NCBI GenBank assembly: GCA_017446775.1
Contig: JAFSQE010000007.1
Coordinates: 1 to 64,000 of the forward strand
Length of the DNA stretch: 64,000 bases
Source of the DNA: Bacteroidales bacterium
Lineage (GTDB): Bacteria > Bacteroidota > Bacteroidia > Bacteroidales > UBA932
Direction: 5' to 3'
The position numbers and the translations under genes are program-made. Positions 50,716-59,800 of the stretch are shown in pieces. The notes beneath the pieces are model-generated. The model saw only the letters and a program-made list of their open reading frames with translations, ran no database searches and was not told the origin of the DNA. Position 1 is the first letter of the stretch. Every line of letters starts with the position of its first letter.

Positions 50716-51150
50716 TTATCTGCATGGGATTTTGTCGATGCGTTTCTGATGACGTCCACCCTCGAACTGCGCCCCCAGATAGGCCTCCAGGATTGCAAGG
50801 GCCTGCTGCCGGCTTATGAAGCGGGCGGGCATGGAGAGGATGTTGGCGTTGTTGTGCTGCTTGGCAAGAGCGGCGATCTCGGGGCACCAGCACAGCGCGG
50901 CGCGGACCCCCTGGTGTTTGTTGAGGGTCATTGTGATGCCGTTGCCGCTGCCGCACATCGATACTCCGAAATCGACCTCGCCGCGTTCCACTGCATTGGC
51001 AAGAGGATGTGCTGTGTCGGGATAGTCCATGCTCTGGGGAGAGTTGGTGCCAAAGTCGGTAACCTTGTATCCTTTTGCGGCAAGGATACCCTTGATGTAT
51101 TCTTTAAGTTCGTAACCTGCATGGTCGCAGGCCATACCTACAGTTGCCAT
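50716..51150 (-). CDS. rpiB: ribose-5-phosphate isomerase B
   Basis: 144 residues, canonical length. 'VGMACDHAGYELKEYIKGIL' has the Asp-His pair, 'MCGSGNGITMTLNKHQGVRAALCW' the Cys loop, and 'LAKQHNNANILSMPARFI' the ring-opening His. Conserved Arg residues lie near the C terminus ('GGRHQKRID'). It interconverts ribose-5-phosphate and ribulose-5-phosphate in the pentose phosphate pathway. It begins directly after ftsZ ends, and serves as the in-window comparison for the divergent paralogue at 32792. Confidence 0.95.
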   Translation of the reverse strand: MATVGMACDHAGYELKEYIKGILAAKGYKVTDFGTNSPQSMDYPDTAHPLANAVERGEVDFGVSMCGSGNGITMTLNKHQGVRAALCWCPEIAALAKQHNNANILSMPARFISRQQALAILEAYLGAQFEGGRHQKRIDKIPCR

Positions 51151-51151
51151 A

Positions 51152-52414
51152 TTAAAGTTCTGCTTGTTTTTCTATGTTCTGCTTTATCTGTTCCTGACGT
51201 TGCTTGCGGAGCATCCGGTCGCGGCGGTCAAACGCCGTCTCGCTCTCTTTCTGCTGCAGGTCTTCCGAATTGTCCACAATAAGGGCAGGTTTGCCGATAT
51301 AGCGGTCGCGCTTGGTCACGGAGATAAAGTCGCCGTTGTTAATCGGCAGGCCGTGACGGACATAGGTCAGGTCTTCGTCGCTCACATCCACGATTATTAT
51401 CTTGTCGCGGTTAACGCTGTCCAGGTCTACCTGGGGCAGGTCGGTCATCTCGTATCCGGTGGCTACTATGGTTACGCTGATACGGCCACCCAGGCTATCG
51501 TCGCGCACGACGCCGCACTTGAAGTTGCTGGCCCCGCCGGTGGCGTTTATCACATAGTCCATAATCTGCTGTTTCTCCTCTACGCGAAGTTCGCTCGCAG
51601 AGATGTTCACAAGCGCCTTGCTGGCCTTGGTGATGTCGCAGTTGCTCATCAGAGGGGAGCTGAGGGCGGTCTCTACCGCATAGCGGGCGCGGTCGGTCCC
51701 CTCTCCGCTGCCGATGCCCATGAACGCCATGCCGCTGTCCTTCATAATCTTCTTGACATCGGCGAAATCGACATTGATAAGGCCGCGGCAGGAGATGATG
51801 TCGGTGATACTTTTCACAGCGGTGGCAAGCACTTCGTTGGCGCGGTCAAGGGCGTCGAAGAACTTGAGGTCGGGATAGACTTCGTAGAGCTTCTGGTTGT
51901 CTATGATAAGCAGCGAGTCCACGTGGCGGTTGAGCTCGCGGATACCCTCTGTGGCGCGGTACATGGCATCGGGCCCCTCGTCGCGGAAGGGGATGGTGAC
52001 CACCGCTACCGTGAGCAGCCCTTTCGATTTGGCGGCCTCTGCGATTACGGGAGCAGCGCCGGTACCGGTGCCGCCGCCCATGCCGCAGGTGATGAACACC
52101 ATCTCGTTTGTGCCGGTGAGGATGTTGTTTATGTCATCTATCGACTCGGTTGCGGCCTTTTTGCCCACGAGATAGTCCGTGCCGGCACCCAGACCTTTGG
52201 TGATGACACCGCCCAGCTGCAGTTTCTGCGGAACCGGGCTGGCACTAAGGTGCTGGAAATCTGTATTGCACACCACATAGTCGATGTGCTCCATATTCTG
52301 CTCGTACATGTAGCTGACGGCGTTGGTGCCGCCGCCGCCCACACCGATGACCTTGATAATGTTCTTCTTCTCGCTCCAGTCGTCGGGGATAATTGAGTCG
52401 TATGGTTTATTCAT
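51152..52414 (-). CDS. ftsZ: cell division protein FtsZ
   Basis: 420 residues from ATG 52414; ATG 52429 (11-bp overlap with ftsA) is also possible. The GTPase domain is complete: 'IKVIGVGGGGTNAVSYM', the tubulin signature 'CGMGGGTGTGAAPVIAEAAK', 'IPFRDEG' and the T7 loop 'LINVDFADVKKIMKDSGMAFMG'. The linker is short. The C-terminal peptide that normally docks FtsA (PAF/PAYxR type) is present only as 'ETAFDRRDRML' and is followed by a basic Gln/Lys/Arg-rich tail to 'QAEL'. It forms the division ring. Last of the division genes proper in the operon. Confidence 0.97.
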   Translation of the reverse strand: MNKPYDSIIPDDWSEKKNIIKVIGVGGGGTNAVSYMYEQNMEHIDYVVCNTDFQHLSASPVPQKLQLGGVITKGLGAGTDYLVGKKAATESIDDINNILTGTNEMVFITCGMGGGTGTGAAPVIAEAAKSKGLLTVAVVTIPFRDEGPDAMYRATEGIRELNRHVDSLLIIDNQKLYEVYPDLKFFDALDRANEVLATAVKSITDIISCRGLINVDFADVKKIMKDSGMAFMGIGSGEGTDRARYAVETALSSPLMSNCDITKASKALVNISASELRVEEKQQIMDYVINATGGASNFKCGVVRDDSLGGRISVTIVATGYEMTDLPQVDLDSVNRDKIIIVDVSDEDLTYVRHGLPINNGDFISVTKRDRYIGKPALIVDNSEDLQQKESETAFDRRDRMLRKQRQEQIKQNIEKQAEL

Positions 52415-52418
52415 ATTG

Positions 52419-53906
52419 CTAGTGTTCATCTGATGATATGTCAAATAGGCCTCTGATAAAGCCGTTGGCTTTCTGTTCCAGTTTGCTGGGCTGGCGGGGT
52501 GGCTGTACGGGGGTGACAACCTCCTCGGTCTCCTCCTCGTCCTCTTCCTCTTCTTCCTCTTCCTGTGCCCGGCGCTCTTCTTCTTTGCGGCGTGCCTTCT
52601 CTGCCGCCAGCTGGGCTTTCATCCGCTGCTTCTCTTCTTTCTCCATGCGGCGTTTTTCGCGCGGCGAGAGGCGCCTGATTATCTGGTCCTTGAACATGTC
52701 GGTCTCTTTCATGGGTTTGGCCTCCCTCACCACTGCGCGCCCGCTGTCTATTTCGCTCAGGTTGTTGAAGCTGTCTATCAGCGCACCCAGGATAGAGCAG
52801 GCGGTGGTATCAAAGCAACTTTGCTTTGAACTCTCCGATATGTTGCCCTGGGCGTTGGCAAGGCGGACCCTCATGCCGGTAATGGCGCGGGCAAGCTCTT
52901 TGATATGTTCCATATAGGCCGTGCCGCCGGTTATTACCAGCCCGGTGGGAATCTTGTTTATGTATCCCGACTTCTCTATCAGGTAGTAGGCAGCCTCCAG
53001 AATCTCGCTCACGCGCGCCTCGACAATCTGCTGCAGAAAGTCCAGCGGGACATCCTTGGTCTCTCCGCCGCCGACACCCTGCACCACAAGCTTCTTGTTC
53101 TCAGTGAACCCTTCGTCTATGCAGTTGCCGTATTTCATCTTGATTATCTCGGCCACGTCGGTGGTCAGGCAGGTATGGTAGCGGATGTCGCTGGTGATGG
53201 TGTTCCCGGCAAAGGGGATGACCCCCACCGTGCGCACGATGCGGTCTTTGACAACCACCACGTCTGTGGTTCCGGCGCCGATATCAAGCAGTGCGACACC
53301 GTTCTCCATCTCGTTTTCGTTAAGGGTGGCGATGGCGCTGCCGATGGGCGAGAGCACGGTGCGGACAACCTTCATGCCGCACTTCTCTATCACGTCGCGC
53401 TTGTTGCGGTCGGCGCTGTACTTGCCAAGTATAAGGCGGTAGCGGGCCTCCACATAGTTGCCGCACATACCCTCTACCTGATCCGGAGGGTTGCCGATGC
53501 TGTCGTCTATGTCATAAGCCTGGGGGATGACCTCCAACACGGTCTCGCCCGCCACGGTCTCTGCCTGAAAGGCCTTGTCGCGCCATTGCTGCAGCTCTTC
53601 CGGAGTGATGTAGTTGCTGCCGCTGCGCTTTGCCCTTAGGGTATAATCCATGGTGCGAAGGCTCTGGCTGCCGGAGCAAAGGATTACGTCCGTGACGCTT
53701 TCGCCAAACCCCGACTCTATCTCCCGCTTGCACAGGGAGAGAGCCTCAATGATGCGCTGGGAGTTCTGGACGTCGCCGCGGGACATCCCCTTGGCCACCG
53801 GCACAACCTTGTGGTGCAATACCCTTATGCCGCCTTTGCCCAATTCCGCAACCGCCATGGCTACCTTTGAGGTGCACAATTCTACTGCTACTAAAAAGTC
53901 GTTCAT
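52419..53906 (-). CDS. ftsA: cell division protein FtsA
   Basis: 495 residues, longer than the usual 400-430. The actin-like core has 'LVAVELCTSKVAMAVAEL' (phosphate 1), 'NGVALLDIGAGTTDVVVVKD' (phosphate 2) and 'TGLVITGGTAYMEHIKELA' (adenosine). From about 410 there is a charged helical region rich in Lys/Arg, then a run of Glu/Asp ('EEEEEEEDEEETEE'), then Pro-rich sequence, and finally a short amphipathic helix 'KANGFIRGLFDIS' that should bind the membrane. It tethers FtsZ to the membrane. The extended acidic/basic linker is the unusual part. Confidence 0.96.
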   Translation of the reverse strand: MNDFLVAVELCTSKVAMAVAELGKGGIRVLHHKVVPVAKGMSRGDVQNSQRIIEALSLCKREIESGFGESVTDVILCSGSQSLRTMDYTLRAKRSGSNYITPEELQQWRDKAFQAETVAGETVLEVIPQAYDIDDSIGNPPDQVEGMCGNYVEARYRLILGKYSADRNKRDVIEKCGMKVVRTVLSPIGSAIATLNENEMENGVALLDIGAGTTDVVVVKDRIVRTVGVIPFAGNTITSDIRYHTCLTTDVAEIIKMKYGNCIDEGFTENKKLVVQGVGGGETKDVPLDFLQQIVEARVSEILEAAYYLIEKSGYINKIPTGLVITGGTAYMEHIKELARAITGMRVRLANAQGNISESSKQSCFDTTACSILGALIDSFNNLSEIDSGRAVVREAKPMKETDMFKDQIIRRLSPREKRRMEKEEKQRMKAQLAAEKARRKEEERRAQEEEEEEEDEEETEEVVTPVQPPRQPSKLEQKANGFIRGLFDISSDEH

Positions 53907-53911
53907 ATAGA

Positions 53912-54685
53912 TTATTTACAGATTATTTGGTCTTTGTATTTGAGGTTGACTGTAGTGTAATGCTTCTTCTCCTTGAGGGCCTGGGGGCGGATGGTGCGGT
54001 AGTAGCCCGCCATCTTGGTGAACTTTGTGAGAGCATCGTCCGTCGAGCCGAAGATGAACTTCTCGTTGCAACTGTTGGTATACAGCACTATGTCGCCGTT
54101 GCCCTCTACCCATATCTGCTCTATCTCGCGGCTCCAATAAGAGTTGTTGCGTATCGTCTCGGTGAGGCCTATCAGGTCGCGGAGCCATTCACGCCCGGCG
54201 GTGGGATACCCGCCGCGGACGGTGTCGGCCTTGAAACGGAGGTTGCCGCACACTATCGGCAAATCCAGCGAAACTTTTCCCCTCAGGGGCAGGATATAGC
54301 CGCTGCTGTCCGAGTAAAAGCCGCCGTTTTCGCACTGGAAGCGCACCACAGGGTTGCGCTGGGTTACCTCCAGCACCAGGGTGGCGGGGTTGCGGACAAA
54401 CGCCTCTGCCCGGCAGATGGCGCTGTTCCCGCACACAAACTGCTCTATGGAGTGGACGTTGATATCGTTTATCAGAGTGCCGGAAACGGCCGCATTTACC
54501 ATGTCGGCCACCTCTTTCTCCGAGATGAAATTCTGGCTGTGGCTGTTGGTAATCACCACATCGATCCTGTCGCACCGGAGCTTCGCCCTCTGCTGTGCCG
54601 CATACCGCTCTGCACAGTAGAAGTATCCGCACAACAGAGTGCAGACCAGCGCGAAGCAGGATATGACCAGAATCTTTCTAAACAT
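53912..54685 (-). CDS. ftsQ: cell division protein FtsQ/DivIB
   Basis: 257 residues with a single N-terminal membrane helix (about 5-25) and a periplasmic part. The POTRA-like region is 'RIDVVITNSHSQNFISEKEVADMVN' (about 40-64), followed by 'TLVLEVTQRNPVVRFQCENGGFYSDSSGYILPL' typical of FtsQ beta-domains. It links early and late division proteins. The start overlaps the murC stop by 8 bp, and it ends 5 bp before ftsA. Confidence 0.9.
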   Translation of the reverse strand: MFRKILVISCFALVCTLLCGYFYCAERYAAQQRAKLRCDRIDVVITNSHSQNFISEKEVADMVNAAVSGTLINDINVHSIEQFVCGNSAICRAEAFVRNPATLVLEVTQRNPVVRFQCENGGFYSDSSGYILPLRGKVSLDLPIVCGNLRFKADTVRGGYPTAGREWLRDLIGLTETIRNNSYWSREIEQIWVEGNGDIVLYTNSCNEKFIFGSTDDALTKFTKMAGYYRTIRPQALKEKKHYTTVNLKYKDQIICK

Positions 54686-56033
54686 TCTTCAGGGCCTCTT
54701 CTATCTGTGGTACAAAACGGTCTATGTCACCCGCGCCGAATGTTATCAGACAATCGGTGTCGCGGCTCAGGATGGTTTCCATAAGCTTGTCCTTGGGCAC
54801 CAGGCACTTGTCGGGGATGGTCACCTTGTCAAGAATCATCTCTGAGCTGACCCCTTCTATGGGGAGCTCGCGTGCCGGATATATCGGCAGCATTATCAGT
54901 GTGTCAAGCTTGCTCAGGGCTGCTGCAAACTCGTCTGCAAAGTCGCGGGTGCGGGTGTACAGATGCGGCTGGAAGATGCCGCACAGCTTGCGTCCCGGGA
55001 AGATTTCGCGTATCGAGCTTATGGCCGATGCAATCTCTGCCGGGTGGTGGGCGTAATCATCTACATACGCTATCCGGTCTGTGTTGATGTGTATGTCAAA
55101 GCGCCGCTCAACCCCAGAGAAGGTGGCTATTGCGCCCTTTATCCGCTCCGGCTCCACACCGTAGAGCAGGGCTACGGCCGATGCCGCAACTGCGTTCTCT
55201 ACATTGACCCAGCCGGGAATGCCCACCGTGCAACCTGTAACCTTACCGCCGGGATAGTTGAGGGTGAAGGAGAAATGTCCCCCTTTCAGTGGTTTGATAT
55301 CCGATGCATAGAAATCGCAGGGGGTATCGTAGCTGTAGTTCAGTATCCTGGCTTTGACGTTATCGGTGTGCAGGTCGACCCCCAGTTTGGCAACGACATA
55401 ACCGTCTGCGGCGACCTGCGATGCGAAGCTGGCAAAGGCCTCCTTCACCGCCTCGTGGGTGCCGTAGATATCCAGATGGTCGGCGTCGATGGCGGTAACC
55501 ACCGCAATCTTGGGGCGCAACTGAAGGAAAGAGCGGTCGAATTCGTCTGCCTCGGCAACCAGCACATCGCTGCGGCTCATCAGCAGGTTGGTGTGGTAAT
55601 TCTTGGAGATACCGCCCAGAAACGCGGTGCAGCCGTTCTCTGTGGCGCTGGTAAAGATATGCGCCAGCATGGTGGAGGTGGTGGTTTTGCCGTGGGTGCC
55701 AGATACCGCCAGACAATCTTTGTCGGCAGCTATCTGCCCCAGGGCGCGGGAGCGCTTGCACAGGCTGTAGCCCCTCTGGCGCACGTATTGCAGCTCCTGC
55801 AACTCTTCGGGAATGGCAGGGGTATATATGACAAAGGTTTTCTCTACGTTGATGGGGACAAGGTCGGGCCGGTCTTCGTAGTGAACCATTATCCCTTCGC
55901 TCTCCAGCTGGGCGGTGAGGTGGGAGGGGGTACGGTCGTAGCCCGACACATTCTTGCCGATGTATTTGAAATACCGCGCAAGGGCGCTCATCCCTATTCC
56001 GCCTATCCCTATGAAATAATAATTGTCGTACAT
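54678..56033 (-). CDS. murC: UDP-N-acetylmuramate--L-alanine ligase
   Basis: 451 residues from ATG 56033, which follows the murG stop by 2 bp; the only in-frame upstream start is a TTG inside murG. Mur ligase motifs: 'YYFIGIGGIGMSALARYF' (UDP site), 'CLAVSGTHGKTTTSTMLAHIF' (ATP P-loop), 'VAEADEFDRSFLQL' and 'YVDDYAHHPAEIASAI' with the ATP-binding His/Asp. It adds L-Ala to UDP-MurNAc, the first peptide step of cell-wall precursor synthesis. Confidence 0.97.
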   Translation of the reverse strand: MYDNYYFIGIGGIGMSALARYFKYIGKNVSGYDRTPSHLTAQLESEGIMVHYEDRPDLVPINVEKTFVIYTPAIPEELQELQYVRQRGYSLCKRSRALGQIAADKDCLAVSGTHGKTTTSTMLAHIFTSATENGCTAFLGGISKNYHTNLLMSRSDVLVAEADEFDRSFLQLRPKIAVVTAIDADHLDIYGTHEAVKEAFASFASQVAADGYVVAKLGVDLHTDNVKARILNYSYDTPCDFYASDIKPLKGGHFSFTLNYPGGKVTGCTVGIPGWVNVENAVAASAVALLYGVEPERIKGAIATFSGVERRFDIHINTDRIAYVDDYAHHPAEIASAISSIREIFPGRKLCGIFQPHLYTRTRDFADEFAAALSKLDTLIMLPIYPARELPIEGVSSEMILDKVTIPDKCLVPKDKLMETILSRDTDCLITFGAGDIDRFVPQIEEALKNV

Positions 56034-56035
56034 GG

Positions 56036-57136
56036 TTACCTGCAAAGTTTTAAAACCTCCGCCGCGATATCGGCGGCAGCATTCTTTTTGCCCAACTTGA
56101 CGATTTCCCGCTCCATGGAGGCTATCTTCTCCGGGTCTTCAAGAAGAGCCTGGGCCGTATCCATCAGCTTTTCGCGGGCATCGGCATCCAGCACCATCAT
56201 CGCGGCGTTTTTCTCTACCAGCGCCATGGCGTTGTGCCGCTGGTGGTCTTCTGCCACGTTTGGCGACGGAACGAATATGGTCGCCTTGCCCTCTACGCAC
56301 AACTCGGATATGGTCCCGGCGCCTGCACGGGAGATAATCACATCTGCCACGGCGTAGGCCAGATCCATCCGGTCTATGAAGGTCAGGTTCTTGACTGCGG
56401 GGCAGGGATGCTCCTTAAGGAACGCCTCAACCTCGCTCTTGTAATACCTGCCGCTCTGCCAGAGAATCTGGATGTCAGAGTCAGCCCCCTTCTCCAGAAT
56501 CCACCGCTGCACGCTCTCGTTCAGGGTGCGGGCTCCAAGGCTGCCGCCCACCACGAATAATGTCTTCCTGGCGGGATTCAGCCCGTAGTACTCATAACCC
56601 TGCTCGCGCTGGGCTGCTGTCGGGGGATTGATATCCTTGCGGATGGGGTTGCCGGTGAATAATATCTTGTCTGCGGGGAAGAATTTCTCCATCCCGTCGT
56701 ATGCCACGCAAATCTTTTGTGCTCGGCTGCCAAGCTTGCGGTTGGTGAGCCCGGCAAACGAGTTCTGTTCCTGTATCAGGCAGGGGATTTTTTTGCCGGA
56801 CGCTGCCCAGAGCATCGGGCCGCTGGCATATCCGCCGACCCCGACTGCCACATCCGGCTTGAAATCGCGGATAATCTTGCGTGCCTTGGCAATGCTGCCC
56901 AGCACCTTGAACGGCAGGAGGAGATTCTTTGGCGAGAGCTTGCGCTGCAGCCCCGCCACCGGCAGGCCGATTATCCTGTAGCCGGCCTTGGGGACGCGCT
57001 CCATCTCCATCTTGCCAAGTGCCCCTACAAACAGTATCTCGCACTCGGTGCCGCTGGCCTTGAGCGCATCCGCAATGGAGATTGCGGGGAAGATGTGTCC
57101 GCCGGTCCCGCCGCCGCTTATTATTATCCGTTTCAT
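56036..57136 (-). CDS. murG: UDP-N-acetylglucosamine:lipid I GlcNAc transferase
   Basis: 366 residues, GT28 family. 'RIIISGGGTGGHIFPAISIADAL' is the N-terminal Gly-rich loop, 'VGVGGYASGPMLWAA' the second, and 'VVGGSLGARTLNESV' plus 'VIISRAGAGTISELCVEGKATIFVPSPNVAEDHQRHNA' form the UDP-GlcNAc site. It makes lipid II at the inner face of the membrane. The start overlaps the ftsW stop by 4 bp (ATGA). Confidence 0.97.
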   Translation of the reverse strand: MKRIIISGGGTGGHIFPAISIADALKASGTECEILFVGALGKMEMERVPKAGYRIIGLPVAGLQRKLSPKNLLLPFKVLGSIAKARKIIRDFKPDVAVGVGGYASGPMLWAASGKKIPCLIQEQNSFAGLTNRKLGSRAQKICVAYDGMEKFFPADKILFTGNPIRKDINPPTAAQREQGYEYYGLNPARKTLFVVGGSLGARTLNESVQRWILEKGADSDIQILWQSGRYYKSEVEAFLKEHPCPAVKNLTFIDRMDLAYAVADVIISRAGAGTISELCVEGKATIFVPSPNVAEDHQRHNAMALVEKNAAMMVLDADAREKLMDTAQALLEDPEKIASMEREIVKLGKKNAAADIAAEVLKLCR

Positions 57137-58458
57137 TTCTCCTCGATTTTTATCGTTTCAGGAATATCTTCGCCTGCGGGGTCAGCCGCCTCTGCATCCT
57201 CTGCATTCCCTGCAGCCTCGGCCGCAGCCGCCGCCTCTGCCGCTTTGCGCTCTTCTTCAAGCTTGTTCACGGTGCGGCTCACAGAGAGTATTATTCCAAA
57301 TGCCGCGCTCAGCACCAGATATGCCGTGCCGCCGTGGCTTATAAGCGGGAGCGTATGTCCCGTGATCGGTAACAGCCTCACATTTACCAGAATGTGCAAA
57401 AAGGCCTGGGTCGTTATCAGAAACGCCAGCCCCAGCACCAGCGCCTGCGAGAATGCGTCGGGGCACCGGAACGAAAGGCTGATGCACCGGAACAGGAATA
57501 TCAGGTAGAGCAGTACGATAAGCACGCCCCCCACAAGTCCTGTCTCTTCTATGATGGATGCAAAGATAAAGTCGGAGAAAGCCATGGAAAGCGAATGGCG
57601 GGCGCTGCCGTTACCGACCCCTTTGCCCAGCAATCCGCCCTCTTTGATGGCGATCTTGGCGCTCTCGCTCTGCCTCTCTTCACGGTCCATCTGCTCTTTC
57701 TGCTCGCGGGTCATCTTGGAAAGGTCCAGGGTGGAGTCGCTTTTGCCCACAAAGTTCCCGATACGGCTCTCTGCAGTGCCCAGACGGTTGAATATAGGGA
57801 ACTCTGCCGCCTTGGGAGAGATGGCTACCGAGAGGTGGAAGATGCCGAACAGCACAGCCACGGCGGCCACCGCCAGCCCCATGGTCCACAACAGGAACTT
57901 GAAGCGGACCTCCATGAAGTAGAACACCATCATGCTCACCAGTGCCAGCAGCAGTGCCGACGAGAAGCTGTTGACCATGATGCAGGCGCAAACCGCAACC
58001 ACCCATACGAGCAGTTTGAGGCAGAAGCCCTTGAATGTCTGGATCTCGCGGCTGTATTTTTCAAGTCCCCAGCTGATAAACATAATAAGGCCGACCTTCA
58101 CGAATTCGAACACCTGCAGGGTATGTCCAAACAGCTTGAGTCCGCGCACGGCACCGTTGCGGTTGTCCTGCAGCTGCGGAACGAACAGCATAAGGAGCAT
58201 CACTACCGATATGCCAAAGACATACGGCGCGACCTTGCGGTAGAAGTTATAGTTGAACGCGTAGCATAAAAACAGGGCGGCAAAGCCCAGCGCCACGCTG
58301 CCGAACTGTTCTACGTAGATAGATGTCTTGCTCATGATGTCGGGATTCCTCCGGGTAAGGAAAGACCCCACAGAGAACACTGCGATGATGGAAATCATCG
58401 CAAATATGGCCACTATGAACCATATAACCCTGTCTCCCCTGAGCCTGACTTTTGCCAT
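57133..58458 (-). CDS. ftsW: FtsW-type septal peptidoglycan polymerase (SEDS family)
   Basis: 441 residues with about ten membrane helices. SEDS marks include 'VFEFVKVGLIMFISWGLEKYSREI' (the conserved Lys/Ser region), 'GKGVGNGSARHSLSMAFSDFIFASIIEETGLVGG' with the catalytic-loop Asp/Glu, and 'RLLPITGHTLPLISHGGTAYLV'. The C-terminal cytoplasmic tail (about 405-441) is Ala/Glu-rich and acidic. It polymerises lipid II at the septum together with the class B PBP encoded upstream (ftsI). Confidence 0.95.
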   Translation of the reverse strand: MAKVRLRGDRVIWFIVAIFAMISIIAVFSVGSFLTRRNPDIMSKTSIYVEQFGSVALGFAALFLCYAFNYNFYRKVAPYVFGISVVMLLMLFVPQLQDNRNGAVRGLKLFGHTLQVFEFVKVGLIMFISWGLEKYSREIQTFKGFCLKLLVWVVAVCACIMVNSFSSALLLALVSMMVFYFMEVRFKFLLWTMGLAVAAVAVLFGIFHLSVAISPKAAEFPIFNRLGTAESRIGNFVGKSDSTLDLSKMTREQKEQMDREERQSESAKIAIKEGGLLGKGVGNGSARHSLSMAFSDFIFASIIEETGLVGGVLIVLLYLIFLFRCISLSFRCPDAFSQALVLGLAFLITTQAFLHILVNVRLLPITGHTLPLISHGGTAYLVLSAAFGIILSVSRTVNKLEEERKAAEAAAAAEAAGNAEDAEAADPAGEDIPETIKIEEK

Positions 58459-58462
58459 CGTC

Positions 58463-59797
58463 TTACAAATCTCTTACGGCCTGTTTGAACTGCCGGCCGC
58501 GGTCTTCATAGTTCTTGAACAGATCAAAGCTTGCGCAGCAGGGCGAGAGCAGCACCGTGTCGCCCTCCGCGGCCAGCAGGCTGGCCTGCTTTACTGCGTC
58601 CACGGCAGAGCGGGTATCTACGATCGCAGATACCTTATCGTCGAATGCGGCGTGAATCTTGGCGTTGTCCACACCCATGCAGACTATCGCCTTTACCTTT
58701 TCGCGTACCAGGTCAAACAGGGCAGAGTAGTCGTTGCCCTTGTCGGTCCCGCCCAGTATCAGCACAACCGGGGTTGTCATGCACTCCAGCGCATACCAGG
58801 TGGAGTTCACGTTGGTCGCCTTGGAATCGTTTATGTAAAGCACCCCCTTCACGCTAAGCACCTTTTCCATACGGTGTTCCACCGGCATGAACGATGTGAG
58901 GGCGCTGCGGATATTATCGTTGGTGATGTTCATCAGCTTACCGGTGAGGGCGGCGGCCATGGTGTTGTACACATTGTGCCTGCCCTGCAGCGAGAGGTCG
59001 CTTACCGGCATCTCGTAGGGGTCACCGTTGTAGTTGACATGCATCCGGCCGCCCAGGGTGTAGGCACCAACCTCGACCTCTTTCTCCTGGCTGATGGGGA
59101 GCATCTGCGCCTTGATCACTATCTGGTTGAGGTTCTTGATGGTGATTTCGTCGTCGGAACAGAATATGAAGCAGTCCTCCGCCGCCATGTTCTGGGTGAT
59201 GCGGAACTTGGCGTTGACATAGTTCTGCAGGTCGTATCCGTAGCGGTCCAGATGGTCGGGAGTGATATTCAGCAGGATAGCGATGTCGGCCTTGAAGTCG
59301 TACATGTTGTCCAGCTGGAAGCTGCTGAGTTCCAGCACGTAGATATCGTAATGCTCGGTGGCTACCTGGAAGGCGTAGCTGCGGCCGATGTTGCCGCCCA
59401 GCCCCACGTTGAGCCCGACGTTCTTGAGCATATAATATATAAGCGAGGTGGTGGTAGTCTTGCCGTTGCTGCCTGTGATGCATATCTTCTTGGCGTTATC
59501 GTAGCGTCCGGCAAACTCTATCTCGGAGATGATGGGAATCCCAAGTTCCACGGCCTTCTCTACCAGCGGCGCGGTGGACGGGATGCCGGGACTCTTTATG
59601 ATCTCGCTTGCGCAGAGCACCTTCTCCCACGTGTGACCCCCCTCTTCAAAGGGGACGCCATACTTCTTGAGCGTCTTCTTGTATGCCGACGACAGGGTGG
59701 ACATGTCCGACAGGAACACGTCAAAGCCCTTTACCTTGGCCAGCACGGCAGCGCCGACGCCACTTTCTCCTCCGCCTAAAACGACTATTCTATCCAT
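58463..59797 (-). CDS. murD: UDP-N-acetylmuramoyl-L-alanine--D-glutamate ligase
   Basis: 444 residues. 'IVVLGGGESGVGAAVLAKVKG' is the N-terminal UDP-binding loop, 'ICITGSNGKTTTTSLIYYML' the ATP P-loop, 'GGNIGRSYAF' and 'VLELSSFQLD' are typical of MurD, and 'YINDSKATNVNSTWYALE' plus 'LILGGTDKGNDYSALFDLV' mark the C-terminal domain. It adds D-Glu. It lies 3 bp after mraY and 4 bp before ftsW. Confidence 0.97.
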   Translation of the reverse strand: MDRIVVLGGGESGVGAAVLAKVKGFDVFLSDMSTLSSAYKKTLKKYGVPFEEGGHTWEKVLCASEIIKSPGIPSTAPLVEKAVELGIPIISEIEFAGRYDNAKKICITGSNGKTTTTSLIYYMLKNVGLNVGLGGNIGRSYAFQVATEHYDIYVLELSSFQLDNMYDFKADIAILLNITPDHLDRYGYDLQNYVNAKFRITQNMAAEDCFIFCSDDEITIKNLNQIVIKAQMLPISQEKEVEVGAYTLGGRMHVNYNGDPYEMPVSDLSLQGRHNVYNTMAAALTGKLMNITNDNIRSALTSFMPVEHRMEKVLSVKGVLYINDSKATNVNSTWYALECMTTPVVLILGGTDKGNDYSALFDLVREKVKAIVCMGVDNAKIHAAFDDKVSAIVDTRSAVDAVKQASLLAAEGDTVLLSPCCASFDLFKNYEDRGRQFKQAVRDL

Positions 59798-59800
59798 ATA

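Noticed and set aside
50658-50798. N-terminal extension of TruB into rpiB
   Set aside because: The added residues do not fit TruB and would overlap the end of rpiB; ATG 50657 gives a normal protein.
52415-52519. FtsZ start at 52519 inside ftsA
   Set aside because: The extra residues are the shifted-frame reading of the ftsA end; ATG 52414 or 52429 fits better.
54963-56357. 464-codon plus-strand frame over murC
   Set aside because: Antisense to murC/murG, with no family features; codon-bias shadow.
58328-59779. 483-codon plus-strand frame over murD/ftsW
   Set aside because: Antisense to murD, which has every expected motif.
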